From positions 3,366,352-3,430,351 of the forward strand of contig OZ026550.1 in the NCBI GenBank assembly GCA_964020155.1: a stretch of 64,000 nucleotides of DNA, in the 5' to 3' direction. Origin of the DNA: Chondrilla cf. caribensis. Lineage: Eukaryota > Porifera > Demospongiae > Chondrillida > Chondrillidae. Every line of letters starts with the position of its first letter. The stretch's first letter is position 1. Positions 9,571-20,821 of this stretch are shown one piece after another. The notes below the pieces were generated by a model that worked only from the letters and a program-made list of their open reading frames with translations, was not told where the DNA came from and ran no database searches. A program made the translations under genes and the position numbers.

Positions 9571-12500
9571 TTACTTTCGCAAATCTACAATTATCACAGC
9601 ATATGATGGATCCTTTTTGACATGGGATGATTCCTGAATGTGCATAATATAATAAGCAAAGTAAGTTACATCTACAGCTAGAAAACCAGACTGATTTCTG
9701 TGTACCTCATAAATAGGGGGTTCTTTAAAATGAGGATGAAACCCTTGTTGACGACATTTTGATATTTGCTCCAATCCAAATGGCGTGGTTAATGTGAAAT
9801 ATCCCACTCTGATAGAAATAGCATACAAATACACTAACAGGTGACACACTAACACATTATGACAAATACATATGTACGTATGTACATGTAAATAATACTA
9901 AGACGTGACATATATACGTACATGCATACACATTTTGGCATACTCACTGATATTTCACTACTGAAAATTTATAATCATTTCATGATGATAGTATCAACAC
10001 TACTACACATACATACACTGTATCTACTGCAACAGAAATAATAAATCACTGTACAAAAAGGACAAATGCCACAACACAATTTATGATCTTGAGTGAAGAC
10101 TTACTCATCAAATTTTGGTGCAACTACAATGGAAATAGCTTCAGGCAGCATCAACTGGTAAGAGCATTGTGTGTGCAGGTCAATGCTGGACATAAAACTA
10201 GACTGGGAAGGATGAGTCTATGCAAAGGGATAAGATGACAACCACACTGCACATGAATAACAAATTTATAGGGTCACAATGACACGCATTCAAATAAACC
10301 CATTAATTTTACTTACATGAATCCATCCCAGAGTAATAAGGTCATTGCTGTCCAAAGCTTCAAATATTTCTTCTTCATTACATGTGTCACATGAATCCGA
10401 TGTTCCAGTTTGTTTGGGGATGATGATATGAGTTAGCTTCAAACACCCTTGACTCTGCAAGGGAAAGAGACTGCAAGTACTTAGGTGAGGATGGTTTGAA
10501 TTTAGCTGATGGGTAATCACCAGATTTCCTGCCAGAATGCCACATGTTTCTACATTTCGTCTGGTGTTTGATGATGCTCTCATCAAAAACTCTCTTGGCA
10601 CATCTGCTGGCACAATCACAGTACGCAGTCCTTCACCAGCCCAATCTAATAAAACAATGCACCAATGAAGATACAACAAGGTTGACAAGGTATAGAATAC
10701 AAAACGAACAACTTTGAAATGTTACAGCTAGGTCTGTTCTCATGCATTTAGTTGTCTATACAGGGTGAGTTTACTAACAGTTACTAATACAGTGAATTCC
10801 CGTTAATCAACCACCACTTTATCTGCCAAACCTTTTTAACCCGCCACAATTTCCCAGTACCAATATAATGTACAAGTACCAATGAATATCCAGTTAATCC
10901 GCCAAACTCGTTAATCCACCATATCTTCTGAAAATGAATTGCGGCGGATTAACGAGAATTCACTGTATAATATACAGTGAATTCTCGTTACAAATATACA
11001 TATACAGTGTATATGTATATTTGTTTATCCTGTAAACGTGCAATGGTATGTGTATATTTAAAATACATCTACATATTATTTGACAACAGATATGTAGTTA
11101 CATATGTACAATGTAGTCATGCACAAGATCCTAAAACTACTTGGAAAACATAATTTTACAATATACTACGTCTGCTGTACTGTATACACACTTACCGATA
11201 TCAGTTGATAAGGAAGAGAGAGATGGCTTAGTAGAACGATCCACCAATGGAGTAGCCCTTGAAATGAATGTACGTAGATACAATGAGGGAAAACAAAACA
11301 TATTATAGAGACATGTGACTTACATTAGCCCTGTAATGGTCAATTCATCTTGTGGTATAACAGGATAGCGTTCAGCAATCGGTATACCCTCATTTATGGT
11401 AGCAATGGGTGGACCAATGTCATCTGGGAAGGGTGGTGGTGGTGTGTTTGAGGTGTCAACAGGCATGGGTGGGGCAGAAGGAGTCAGCCATGCTTCAATG
11501 GTATCGTCATCGTCATCGTCTTCACCATATGTTTGTGGATTGTTGAGAGATGGAACAATGGAAGGTTTATTGCCTGTTTGTTCCTGCATAGCATTTTCAA
11601 CTGTCTCCCCACCAATGCCAGACAAAAATAAAGCAACTGTCTCAGATGATTCTTGGGCCTTCAAGGTTTCCATAGCCTTCATTTCTTCTTCTTTTTTCTT
11701 CTTCCTCTCTTCCTAAATAGTAGACAAATACAATAAATACAACAGCAACTAAAACCAAGCTAAATTACAATTTGTATAACATGCGCCTGTACATACTTCT
11801 GCTTGCAATTTTTGCCGGTAATTATCTATCTTTTTCTGCTGAATTTCTGTCAACTCTTTTTTCAATTCTTCTGCTCTGGGGAGTGTGGTCCTCAATAGCT
11901 ACATACATACATACACAAGGAATATCTTGACAATTGCTGGTCTTGTATAGGTACAATTTGAACAATAAGCAAAAAATATAAACAATTCAACCTCCAAGGC
12001 CTTATCACTCATACAAGGCCTTCCAATTGAAGGTTATACGTACGTAGTTCAATTTCATGTACAAACTAAGAAATTATCAAAATTATACAATCACTTCCTC
12101 AATAAAACTTACATACACAAGTAATGCAGGCCTATCCTTTGAGTATGTAGGTGGGCAAGTCATAATCTACAATACTAAATCTAGTTTGTTTTACCTTTCT
12201 AACTCTGGCTCTATCCGAAGCTGGAACATCACTTATATTAGGATGAGACTTAACCTTCTCCAAAAATAAACTGAAAAGAAATCACAAACCAATAGTATGT
12301 AAGTATAATAATATATTTAGCTTATACAACAAAATATTATGCATACATACATGTACGTATTCCTAATAAATTGACTTACATACAAAATTTGGTGTACAAA
12401 ACATATGCCTTTTCTTTGTTACCATCCTTGTCATACATTCTCGCCTAATAATTGCAAGAGACATAATAAAACACACATGTAACATTGCATACAACATTTT

Positions 12501-13184
12501 TACTTAATACAGGCCAACACAATTTAGGGTAGACTGGGGTAATTGGATTTATTGTAGTCAATATTGGGCTATTGACGTGAGTCTTCGACCAAAATTGTCT
12601 CACCAGTCTATAGAGGAAACACACAAGACTTGTAAAAGCAGCTCAGTCTTAAGAGGCTTAAACTACCAATTCCAAGAGATCCTTTAGTCTTCCATACTAA
12701 AATTATGCAGGGCTGTGCAGGGTAGCTTGGAACAGTCCTCCTCCTCCTGCCATATAGACGAGCTACTTATACGTAGAACCACTCATCTTTAATACCGACT
12801 TACATCAATGGTTCACTATCCTGAAGCCTCAAGACTCTCAATTCCAAATTACCACTACTTATCCTACATATTCCTTACATACATTTTTATCTATTACATA
12901 CATATCCCTGCTTATGAAAACGTATAAGCAAGTATGTAGGTATATAGGTAGATATCGTTTAGCTCATATAAAGTTAGGATCAAGTTCAAGTTCAGAGTCA
13001 CTGCCAATTGAAGGGCATCAATTTTCTCTATGTCAACCTGCACTAGGCTTACCTGCCTTTCCATTTCTGTTCCAGATCTGTAGTATCGCTTCACAGGGAT
13101 ACTCGAATCAACTTCAAATGCACCTGCTTGCTCATAAAGTTGTTTGGTGTAAGTGGTAGGATCAAACATATCTTGAGACGCCAT
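9571..13184 (-). CDS. STAMBP: AMSH/STAMBP-type JAMM deubiquitinase
   Basis: Eleven exons, 5' to 3': 13184-13053, 12444-12380, 12270-12195, 11898-11797, 11712-11324, 11257-11196, 10645-10521, 10454-10317, 10217-10105, 9808-9706, 9633-9571; they sum to 1,368 nt (455 aa; human AMSH is 424). The N-terminus ([20 protein letters not shown]) matches the USP8-dimer/MIT-like region, followed by a Lys/Glu coiled coil, an acidic (DDDDDD) and proline-rich linker, and the C-terminal MPN+ domain. The JAMM zinc motif is complete: NVETCGIL supplies the Glu, and [17 protein letters not shown] gives H-x-H-x10-D across an exon junction. SRQ-like CRQQGFHPH follows, as in AMSH. Known role of the family: cleaves K63-linked ubiquitin chains on endosomal cargo at ESCRT-0. 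The introns at 10455-10520 and 9634-9705 are only 66 and 72 bp. Start ATG 13184 gives MASQDMFDP. Confidence 0.95.
10790..10965. mobile_element. TIR element (pogo/Tc1-like MITE) in a STAMBP intron
   Basis: Terminal repeats CAGTGAATTCCCGTTAATC (left) and the complement of GATTAACGAGAATTCACTG (right), flanked by TA on both sides (10788-10789 and 10966-10967), give a 176-bp non-autonomous element with a TA target duplication. A second partial terminus (CAGTGAATTCTCGTTA) lies just outside at about 10974. No transposase coding is present. Confidence 0.8.
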
Positions 13185-13233
13185 TTTTTATTCAGTGTCG
13201 CTTGCCCAGTGAGTCACATGATAAACGACAGAA
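13185..13233. promoter_or_regulatory. 49-bp divergent STAMBP/ATP6V1C spacer with E-box
   Basis: Only 49 bp separate the two start codons, so both 5' UTRs and the core promoter must fit here or overlap the coding exons. The spacer holds GTCACATGAT at 13213-13222, close to the M-box/CLEAR element (TCACRTGA) bound by MITF/TFEB factors in vertebrates. Binding is inferred from the motif only. No TATA box is visible. Confidence 0.6.
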
Positions 13234-16200
13234 ATGGCTGAATATTGGATCGTTTCAGCTCCTGGAAAACCCACTCCTGAAGATGCCTTCGGTGAATTGA
13301 CTACTCAGTTAGGTAGCCATGCATCGTGTCAAAGATTCAACATACCGGATTTGAAAGTAAATTATGTGTATTTTACGCATTAATTGGTTACGTGTATTTT
13401 CGTGATTTATTTATGATTTACCTACATTTCGTACCTTCCTAAATTGTTTCTTGGAATTCGGTTGATTCTTAGATTCTGTAATTCTACCTGATAGATATTG
13501 GCCTCAGACTGTAATTCATGTTATTCACGAACACTAAGATGAAGATAGTAACGTCCAAGACCTTATAAGACTGATTTAGGGTCTATGATAGATATATGAT
13601 AGGTAGATCGTCGTGTGTTGTTTTCTTTGTGTATTCAAAATTGCGTATATGTAACAATGTACATATATTGGACCGTGTTATGCACGTTGTCACACTACTG
13701 TTATGCCGAACAAAGTACATTCTGCCTCCACCTAACTTAGTATACGTAATACACGTATTACATATTAAATTCTTCTGTTAATTTGCAGGTTGGCACATTG
13801 GATTCTCTAGTTGCTATGTCTGATCAGTTGGCCAAGTTGGATCCTTTTGTTGAGAGTGTTGTTCGCAAAGTAGTGAAATATATCCACGATATCGTGGATC
13901 CCAATGATAGGGTAATTAAGTGTATGCCACTTATGTGAATACTGGTTGTTTATGGTATTTTGTAATTCTATTTTCACCAGCCTAACCTTCATGATAATCT
14001 CCTCATTGGTCAAAGCAAATGTAAGTTTGCATACATATTGTAATTATTGTTTTGACGGTTAATGTGCTGTTACTTGTGTCATCAAACATGTAGTGACTAC
14101 TGATCTCTATGTGTCTCGCTTCCAATGGGATATGGCAAGATATCCAAACAAGCAACCCATCCCAAATATTGTTGATATGATAGCAAAAATCATCAATGAC
14201 ATTGACGGAGAGTACAAAAGGAAGACAACATCCTACAATAACATTAGGTCGCAGTCCTTAGCACTGGAAAGGAAAGCAGCGTAAGTGAACTACACGTATC
14301 TGTTCAGCTACTGAGCTATTACAGAGTAGTGCTTTCTCATTATTCAATGTTGCTGAATAGGAAATTTTAATATCATTGTACTATTGTAAAGCTCTCTCTC
14401 CTCAGAGAACTCTGCATACATATTTACATGCACTAAATGTCCGTGTACTTGTGTATATTAGTTCCTTTGGTAGTATTCCTGAATATACAATGGAGTAAAT
14501 ATTTAACATCAGCCCCCAACATCTCTTCCAGTGGTAACCTGATGACCAAGTCTTTGAATGACATAGTGGATGAAAAAGATGTTGTTGTGGGATCTGAATA
14601 TATGCAGACGCTCGTGGTGGTAGTGCCGAAATCTCTCTACAAAGAATGGGAGAGGTCATATGAAAGACTCACTGAAATGGTGGTTCCTCGCTGCAGCAGG
14701 TACGTATGTTTATTGAGCTGCTCCATACACATGCATTAGCCCTATTTGCACTAAAGGTTGAAAACAGTTCGGAAACCTCTCGAAATTCTAATTACTGTAC
14801 ATTTTGAGTGTAATACTGCATTAAAGGGATTGCATTATCAGTTTAGCTAAGCCACTTTACATGTGGTTTAAAATTGGTTTAAAGTCAGCTTGAAATACAG
14901 TGTTTTGAAGATAAATGATTTGGCAGGTTAATACGCTTGTCAAAGGGGAGATTATTTGCTTGTTATTGTGGTTTGGAATCTGCTATCTGTAGTGTTGCAT
15001 TCATTAAAACTTTGTGGTCATTGTCAGAACCAAAGTGATCTTTCCATAGCTTGAAATCAATGATTGGCCTCTCACTGTTACTCTGAAGTTCCAGTGTAGT
15101 TGAATCAGTTATACAGAAGCAACTTTAATGCATCACTTTAGATTACTTGAGTCTGAAGGGGGCTAATGTGAAATTGAAGTCATGGTGATACACTTGGTGT
15201 ATTACACGTATATAATGTGTGATAAGTTTCGGTAAGTAGGCAATATCTTAGGGATTAATAGGATTTCTAGTAATTTTTAAGTGGTACGTACCCCATGTAC
15301 TGTATTCCTTATTTCTTATTGTTGTCCTGTACATAGGAAAATTGCAGAGGACTCAGAGTATGGTTTGTTCTCTGTGACTCTGTTTAGAAAGGTAGCTGAT
15401 GAGTTCAAGCAGAATGCTAGAGATAAAAAGTGAGCCAAAGCTCTTGCTTCAAATGGTTTTTTGTTAGTTTTGTATCAACAATGGTCATGAAGCCTGCCAT
15501 ATCCCTTTCAAAATCTCTCTCTGTTACACGACCAAGTGTCCACGAACTTGTAAAGTGAAATGGACAGGAATTAAAGTCTTCAGAACCATAGCAACACAAA
15601 ACCTCCGGCTAACTTCAGACTAGTGTCGCTGGTCAAGTAAACTTGAGCTCATTTCAAACATAATTTGAGGTAACTTCGAATGTACTTCGAGCTAACTTTA
15701 AATGTACTTCGAGCTAACATTGGACGAAATTGGAGCTAACTTTGAATGTACCCCGATGCGTGGGCGTTTTCAATCAACTACAAAAGCGCCGACAGGAGTA
15801 CATTCGCGATGTACTGGGGTACATTTGTGATGTACCCCAGTTTTTGTAAGTGGCATTATTTAATCTAACCATAGTCTATGATCTAACAAGCTTCGGATAG
15901 TTACTGAGCGATAAACGAAACTCGCCGAACCCACGAGCCTCGGAATATTTACCGAGCGAACGAGGAAGCTTGCCGAACCCAAAAGCCTCAGAATATCTAC
16001 AGAACGAACGAACGAAATAGGAAACCTGCCAAAACAACGAGCCTAGGAGTATTAACTTTACCGAACGAAAGAGGAAACTTGCTGAAACGAGCCTGAGAGT
16101 ATAAAATTTACCGAACAAACGACGAGCTGGCCTCGGCCAATCTATTCCTAACACTTAGTACATCCGCACAGTACACACCGACAGCGGGGTATAACTAGTA

Positions 16201-18770
16201 TGTACCCCGTAGGTACATTCATGTACGCGGGCTGGTAGGCCTATCGATTGAAGTTTTCAACGAAGAGCAGCAAGAAGGCCTAATAGCACTGCAGCAATCG
16301 TCGTTCGTTCGGTAGATTTCATCCTCAGGCTCGTTTCAGCAAGTCTCCTCTTTCGTTCGGTAAAATTAATACTCCTATAGGCTCGTTGTTTTGGCAAGTT
16401 TCCTATTTCGTTCGTTCGTTCTGTAGATATTCTAAGGCTCTTGGTTCCGGCAAGTTTCCTCATTCGTTCGGTAAATATTCTAAGGTTCGTGGGTTTGGCA
16501 AGTTTCCCTTGTTCGTTCGGAAAATTCTGAGGCTTTTGGGTTCGGCAAGCTTCCTCGTTCGCTCGGTAAATATTCCGAGGCTCGTGGGTTCGGTGAGTTT
16601 CGTCGTTCGCTCAGTAACTATCTGACGCTTGTCAGATTAAATAATGCTACTTACAAAAACTGGGGTACATCACAAATGTACCCCAGTACATCGCGAATGT
16701 ACTCCTGTCGGCACTTTTGTAGTTGATTGAAAACGCCCACGCATCGGGGTACATCTACATAAACTTCGTGCTAACTTCAAATGAACCTTGAGCTAACTTT
16801 GAATGAACTTTATTTGGGTAAACTTTGCAAATATTGCCACATCTCTTTCAAAATCTCTCTGTTACACGACCGAGTGTCCACGAACTTGTAAAGTGAAATG
16901 GACAGGAATTAAAGACTTCAGAACCATAGCAACACAAAACCTCCGGCTAACTTCAGACTAGTGTCGCTGGTCAAGTAAACTTGAGCTCATTTCAAACATA
17001 ATTTGAGGTAACTTCGAATGTACTTCGAGCTAACTTTAAATGTACTTTGAGCTAACTTTGAATGAACTTAATTTGGGTAAACTTTGCAAACTCTGAATTT
17101 TGCAATGAAAACATGATTTCCTTATCTACCATATGAACTTACTGGTTTGCATTCTTTTAACACTGTGTCCAAGCTTTACATCCATGTTTCACTATTTCAT
17201 ATTATGATGTAAAATATTTTTTCATGTATCTTGCCATTCTGGTCCTATAATGACATGTCTTCCCCCCACATAGATCATTTATACCAATCTGTAATTTGCA
17301 CAATACATATAATGTAGTTTTTTTTCTGTACAATACATATAATTTTTGGTATGTAGGTACTATTACTGTAAGTTAGTTCTCCAAAATGTAGTATTGGTAC
17401 ATGTTCATAATCCTTTGGCCAAGGTGTAACTTTTCAGTTAGGAATGTTTTGTGTGCGTGGTTCTTCTCTGTGAGTTTTAACTGACTGATATGGCCAATAG
17501 CAACCCTTACACTTAACTCCCAGTAAACCAAAGGTTAATCCCCTGTTCGGACTTGAGGATACAATACGAAGTTAAGTGCTAGTAAAAGCAAAAGTACTTT
17601 AGTATATTTATTTTGGTTTGTGAGTGGATCAATCACTACATCACAGGTTGTATTATCTCTCTACAGATTTATTGTTCGGGAATTTGAATACAATCCCAAA
17701 GCTATTAAGGCTGAAAGAGATGAGCGGCAGAAGTTGGAAGTTGAGCTCAAAAGAATGTTTGTAAGTACAAAGCACATACCAGCAAGTACATCTATGATTT
17801 TGGATAAACTAGAGGTGCAAACACATGTACACATTGCATACATACCGGTAAGTATTTGTCAAAATTAGTGCTGCAAGGGATATCCTAGTTATTCAGATAT
17901 TCGTATCTGAACGTTGTATCTGGATATGTTTTCCGTGTGTAGCGGATATTGTCATTTTGCGCATGTGCAGAACCGCGCGAAATCATTTGACTGTGTATTG
18001 TCAAATACGAATGGCTTCTAGAAAGCGAACAAGCCGAGTGTGGGAGTTCTTTGAAGAGCCTATAGTATATATAGCTTGAAGGACAATTACATGTGGTTGT
18101 CACATCCAATGGTGTAGATGTATGCACAGAGGTAAAAAAAAAACTGTATTATTGCATTAATGCTTAATGTTACTTACACATTTTGTATGTAATGCACTAA
18201 ATTGATGTCCACTGTGAATATCTTGATTTCTCAGGCTCCCCTGATGAACTGGCTGAAAGTGAACTTTGCTGTGGCTTTTACAGCTTGGATACACATCAAA
18301 GCACTGCGTACATTCATTGAGTCAGTTCTGCGTTATGGGTTACCTGTCAACTTTCAAGCGGCAATTGTTAAAGTGAGTTTTCTTATATTGCTAATCGTGT
18401 ATAATGATTATATGATTAATTGCTATCTTGTAGCCTTACAAATCGCCTAAACATGTGCAGAAGTTGTTGAATCAGTTGTATGAAGAACTAGACACTAATT
18501 TCGATGTGGGAAAGGATGATGTAAGTTCTTAGCAAATGCTAATTTTGATAAGTTTTTAAAATTTCACTTTTATTGAAATTGATGTGTAGGGGATAGTTAT
18601 AGGGATGAATGGATTTATTATAATATTATAGTGGGCAATCCTATGTGTTGTTGAGTGGATTATTGTCCTCCCGTTTCCTGTAGGATCATATTGACCTCAC
18701 AGGAATAGTGACTCAGGACTATCATCCCTATGTCTTTTTCAAGCTTCCCTTGGACTTGCTGCCGCACTGA
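13234..18770 (+). CDS. ATP6V1C: V-type ATPase V1 subunit C
   Basis: Ten exons: 13234-13356, 13789-13911, 13981-14020, 14094-14280, 14532-14699, 15337-15429, 17667-17760, 18235-18372, 18434-18520, 18684-18770; total 1,140 nt (379 aa; human C1 is 382). Recognised stretches in order: [94 protein letters not shown] followed by GLPVNFQA, and [12 protein letters not shown] near the end. Known role: the peripheral-stalk/head connector of the V1 sector, whose release accompanies reversible V1-Vo disassembly of the proton pump on endolysosomes and the plasma membrane. Exon 1 is 49 bp from STAMBP. Intron 6 (15430-17666) holds a 1-kb foldback element, and intron 7 a hAT remnant. All splice sites are GT-AG and phases agree throughout. 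Confidence 0.97.
15501..15745. repeat. Left copy of a direct repeat flanking the foldback element
   Basis: This segment (ATCCCTTTCAAAATCTCTCT... through short GAGCTAACTTTGAATG-type tandem units) recurs in the same orientation at 16841-17069 with few changes, e.g. GTTACACGACCAAGTGTCC versus GTTACACGACCGAGTGTCC. Confidence 0.85.
15746..16754. mobile_element. About 1-kb foldback (inverted-repeat) element
   Basis: The ends are long near-perfect inverted repeats: ATGTACCCCGATGCGTGGGC at 15746 and its complement ending at 16754. Complementarity continues through the arms (TGGGGTACAT, AAATAATGC, then tandem blocks of about 60 bp built on GAACGAACGAGGAAAC and AACGAGCCTCGGAATATT) toward a centre near 16190-16240. 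No transposase is encoded; the long open frames rich in FGKYSKARGFG are by-products of the tandem blocks. It lies in intron 6 of ATP6V1C. Confidence 0.85.
16841..17069. repeat. Right copy of the direct repeat flanking the foldback element
   Basis: Same orientation and about the same length as 15501-15745, differing by scattered substitutions. The pair plus the foldback between them form a symmetrical composite structure. Confidence 0.85.
17866..18130 (+). pseudogene. hAT-like remnant with a BED-finger start
   Basis: A hAT-like terminus (TAGTGCTGCAAGGGATATCC) begins near 17866 and is followed at about 18011 by an ATG reading [19 protein letters not shown], which matches the start of a BED zinc finger (S-x-VW-x-FF). 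The frame breaks directly after it and no right terminus was found, so this is a truncated piece. It sits in intron 7 of ATP6V1C. Confidence 0.55.
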
Positions 18771-19081
18771 GCTAACTGATGCTTGTCTTAAAATTGATAT
18801 TGATATATAACAATTATTTATGTGTTTGTACTTTCAGCTGATTAATGTGCAAAAATCCGCTCATGATCATGCAGCATTGTTGCATTAGTGCTTTAATTAA
18901 TATTAATTTTAGTATAATAGTATTATATATAGTATTCTATAATGCAAGATACAAAAAGTGTATATAAACACATGTTATGGGTATATTATTGTATGTACTG
19001 AATGAAATTGCTCTAATTTGAGTGATCAATAATATAATTTCATAATAATTATGGATAATTATGTAATAATAATGAACATTA

Positions 19082-19804
19082 TTAATATGTAAAAATGGTT
19101 GAACGGCTATGTTTATGGGCTGGAATGTTGTTTTTTATGCCTAGGGGAGTGAGGATACGTCTGATAGCTTCTGATGTGTTCTTAACATAGGGGATGGTAA
19201 CGAAGGTGGGATTGGAGGAGGTTACATCTTGGCTAGGCTGTGGCTGGGTAGATTGTGGTGGATTTTTAATTAGCTTCCTAGGGTATCCATTTGTCTCAAG
19301 GGCAAGGGTTATTCTTTCTTCTTCTTCATCTACGGCAGAGGGTGAGGATGGGAGGTTGTGCATGGGCTCGGTGATCTAACGTTCTTATTACAGCTAACTT
19401 GTGCACAATGGGATGGTTGGAATGGAAATCTAGGTACTTTTCTGTGTGGGTGGACTTCCTATAAACCGTGGTGTTCAAGGCCTTATCGGGGCTACAGGTA
19501 TCTAAGAAAGCTAGCTTTGATTTGGATTCTTTCTCTATTGTGAATTATATGGTCTCTTCTATGGAATTGATGTGGTGGTGGAATTATCTACTTCTAGAGT
19601 TTTGAGGGCACAAAGAGTATCATCTACATAACGTTTCCAGATCTTAGGTGGACGGGGATAAGTGGCAAGGGATCTAGAGTCAATATCCTCCATTACTAGT
19701 TCTGCAACTACAACTGACACTGGGGATCCCATTGCGGTGCCATAAATCTGTTGGTTGAATGTTTCGCGGAAGGCAAAAAAGGTGGCAGATCCATGACACC
19801 GCAA
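19082..19804 (-). pseudogene. Penelope-like element, reverse-transcriptase fragment
   Basis: Minus-strand coding remains include IYGTAMGSPVSVVVAELVME and WKRYVDDTLCALK (the YVDD active site), then, after a frameshift and an in-frame stop near 19550, FTIEKESKSKLAFLDT, NTTVYRKSTHTEKYLDFHSN and, after another frame change, EEERITLALETNGYPRKLI. Order and motifs match the RT of Penelope-like elements. Several frame breaks make it non-functional. Confidence 0.85.
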
Positions 19805-20190
19805 TGGGATCCCCAGTGTCAGCCGTAGTTATGAACAACTCATAGTTCACCCCAAGGATCCCATCCCTAAAGAAGATAAAGCCAGAGTAGTGTACCAGAT
19901 CCCATGTAGTGATTGCCCACAAATATACATAGGCCAGACCGGACGAACCCTAGGACAGAGACTATATAAAAGAACATAAGAAGACAGTAAAATATTACAA
20001 TAATATTATAATGACATCTGCCCATGCAGAACATACATGTCAGATAGGCCACACCATAGACTGGTCTCAAACAGAAATATATTAGGAACAAATCAGAATA
20101 CCTCAAGAAGATGCCTACTAGAATCAGGGATGATCCAGAAAGAACCACACACCTTAAACAGAAAACTACATTACCCATCACATACAAACA
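19795..20190 (+). pseudogene. Penelope-like element, GIY-YIG endonuclease fragment (inverted)
   Basis: The plus strand reads VVYQIPCSDCPQIYIGQTGR then TLGQRL, the GIY-YIG core, followed after a frameshift by AHAEHTCQIGHTIDWSQTEI, the conserved downstream block of Penelope GIY-YIG domains. Normally this domain follows the RT on the same strand; here it is on the opposite strand, joined to the RT piece at about 19795. At the junction about 27 bp of RT sequence (ACTGGGGATCCCATTGCGGTG) is present in both orientations, near 19715-19738 and 19797-19822. Confidence 0.85.
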
Positions 20191-20249
20191 ACTATTCTAG
20201 TATGCACTGTTACAGTACTTTTATTATTATTCTTTCATCATGATCATCC

Positions 20250-20821
20250 TTCCACCTTATTATTATTCACACATCATCTCATCATCACCTGTCACCACAT
20301 GCATAAATAGCACACACACAATCTGTATTCCATACCACTGAAGACAGCAGCTAGGTGTCGAAATGTAACTTTGTGGTTAAAAATTATTTGGCTAGCTAGT
20401 GAATTACATTGAATTCTTGGTATATATTATAATATGTATGCACTTCAGCTTTTTAATAGTACGGTGTGAGCATGCATGTGCATATATATACGTATATGCA
20501 TGAAATGTATTGTATTTCTTTGCAATTTGCTATTATTATATCTCTGTAACAATATCTCTGGCTGGCCGGCCCTGCATGCTTGCTTGTATAATATGCAACA
20601 GTGTATTATGTCAGTCAATCATGCATTAATAGTATGCGTATGCTTGCACTATATTCAGCAATTCTTAGCACGTTTTCTTTTACATATAAACTACGTATAA
20701 TATCAATGAATTATGTACGTACATACATACTGTAGAATATAGTTCTTATATAGGGATTATTACAATAACATGACTGTTTGATAGAATAACAATACTGAAA
20801 GAGTACATTAGCACATCCCAT
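20250..20821. other. Spacer downstream of the LRR-Ig gene
   Basis: AT-rich with no recognised coding sequence. It contains the 3' flank of the Penelope-like remnant and the probable polyadenylation region of the minus-strand LRR-Ig gene. Confidence 0.5.

Noticed and set aside
16257..16625. Frames rich in FGKYSKARGFGKFP in the foldback element
   Set aside because: Generated by the tandem 60-bp blocks; present in mirrored form in both arms.
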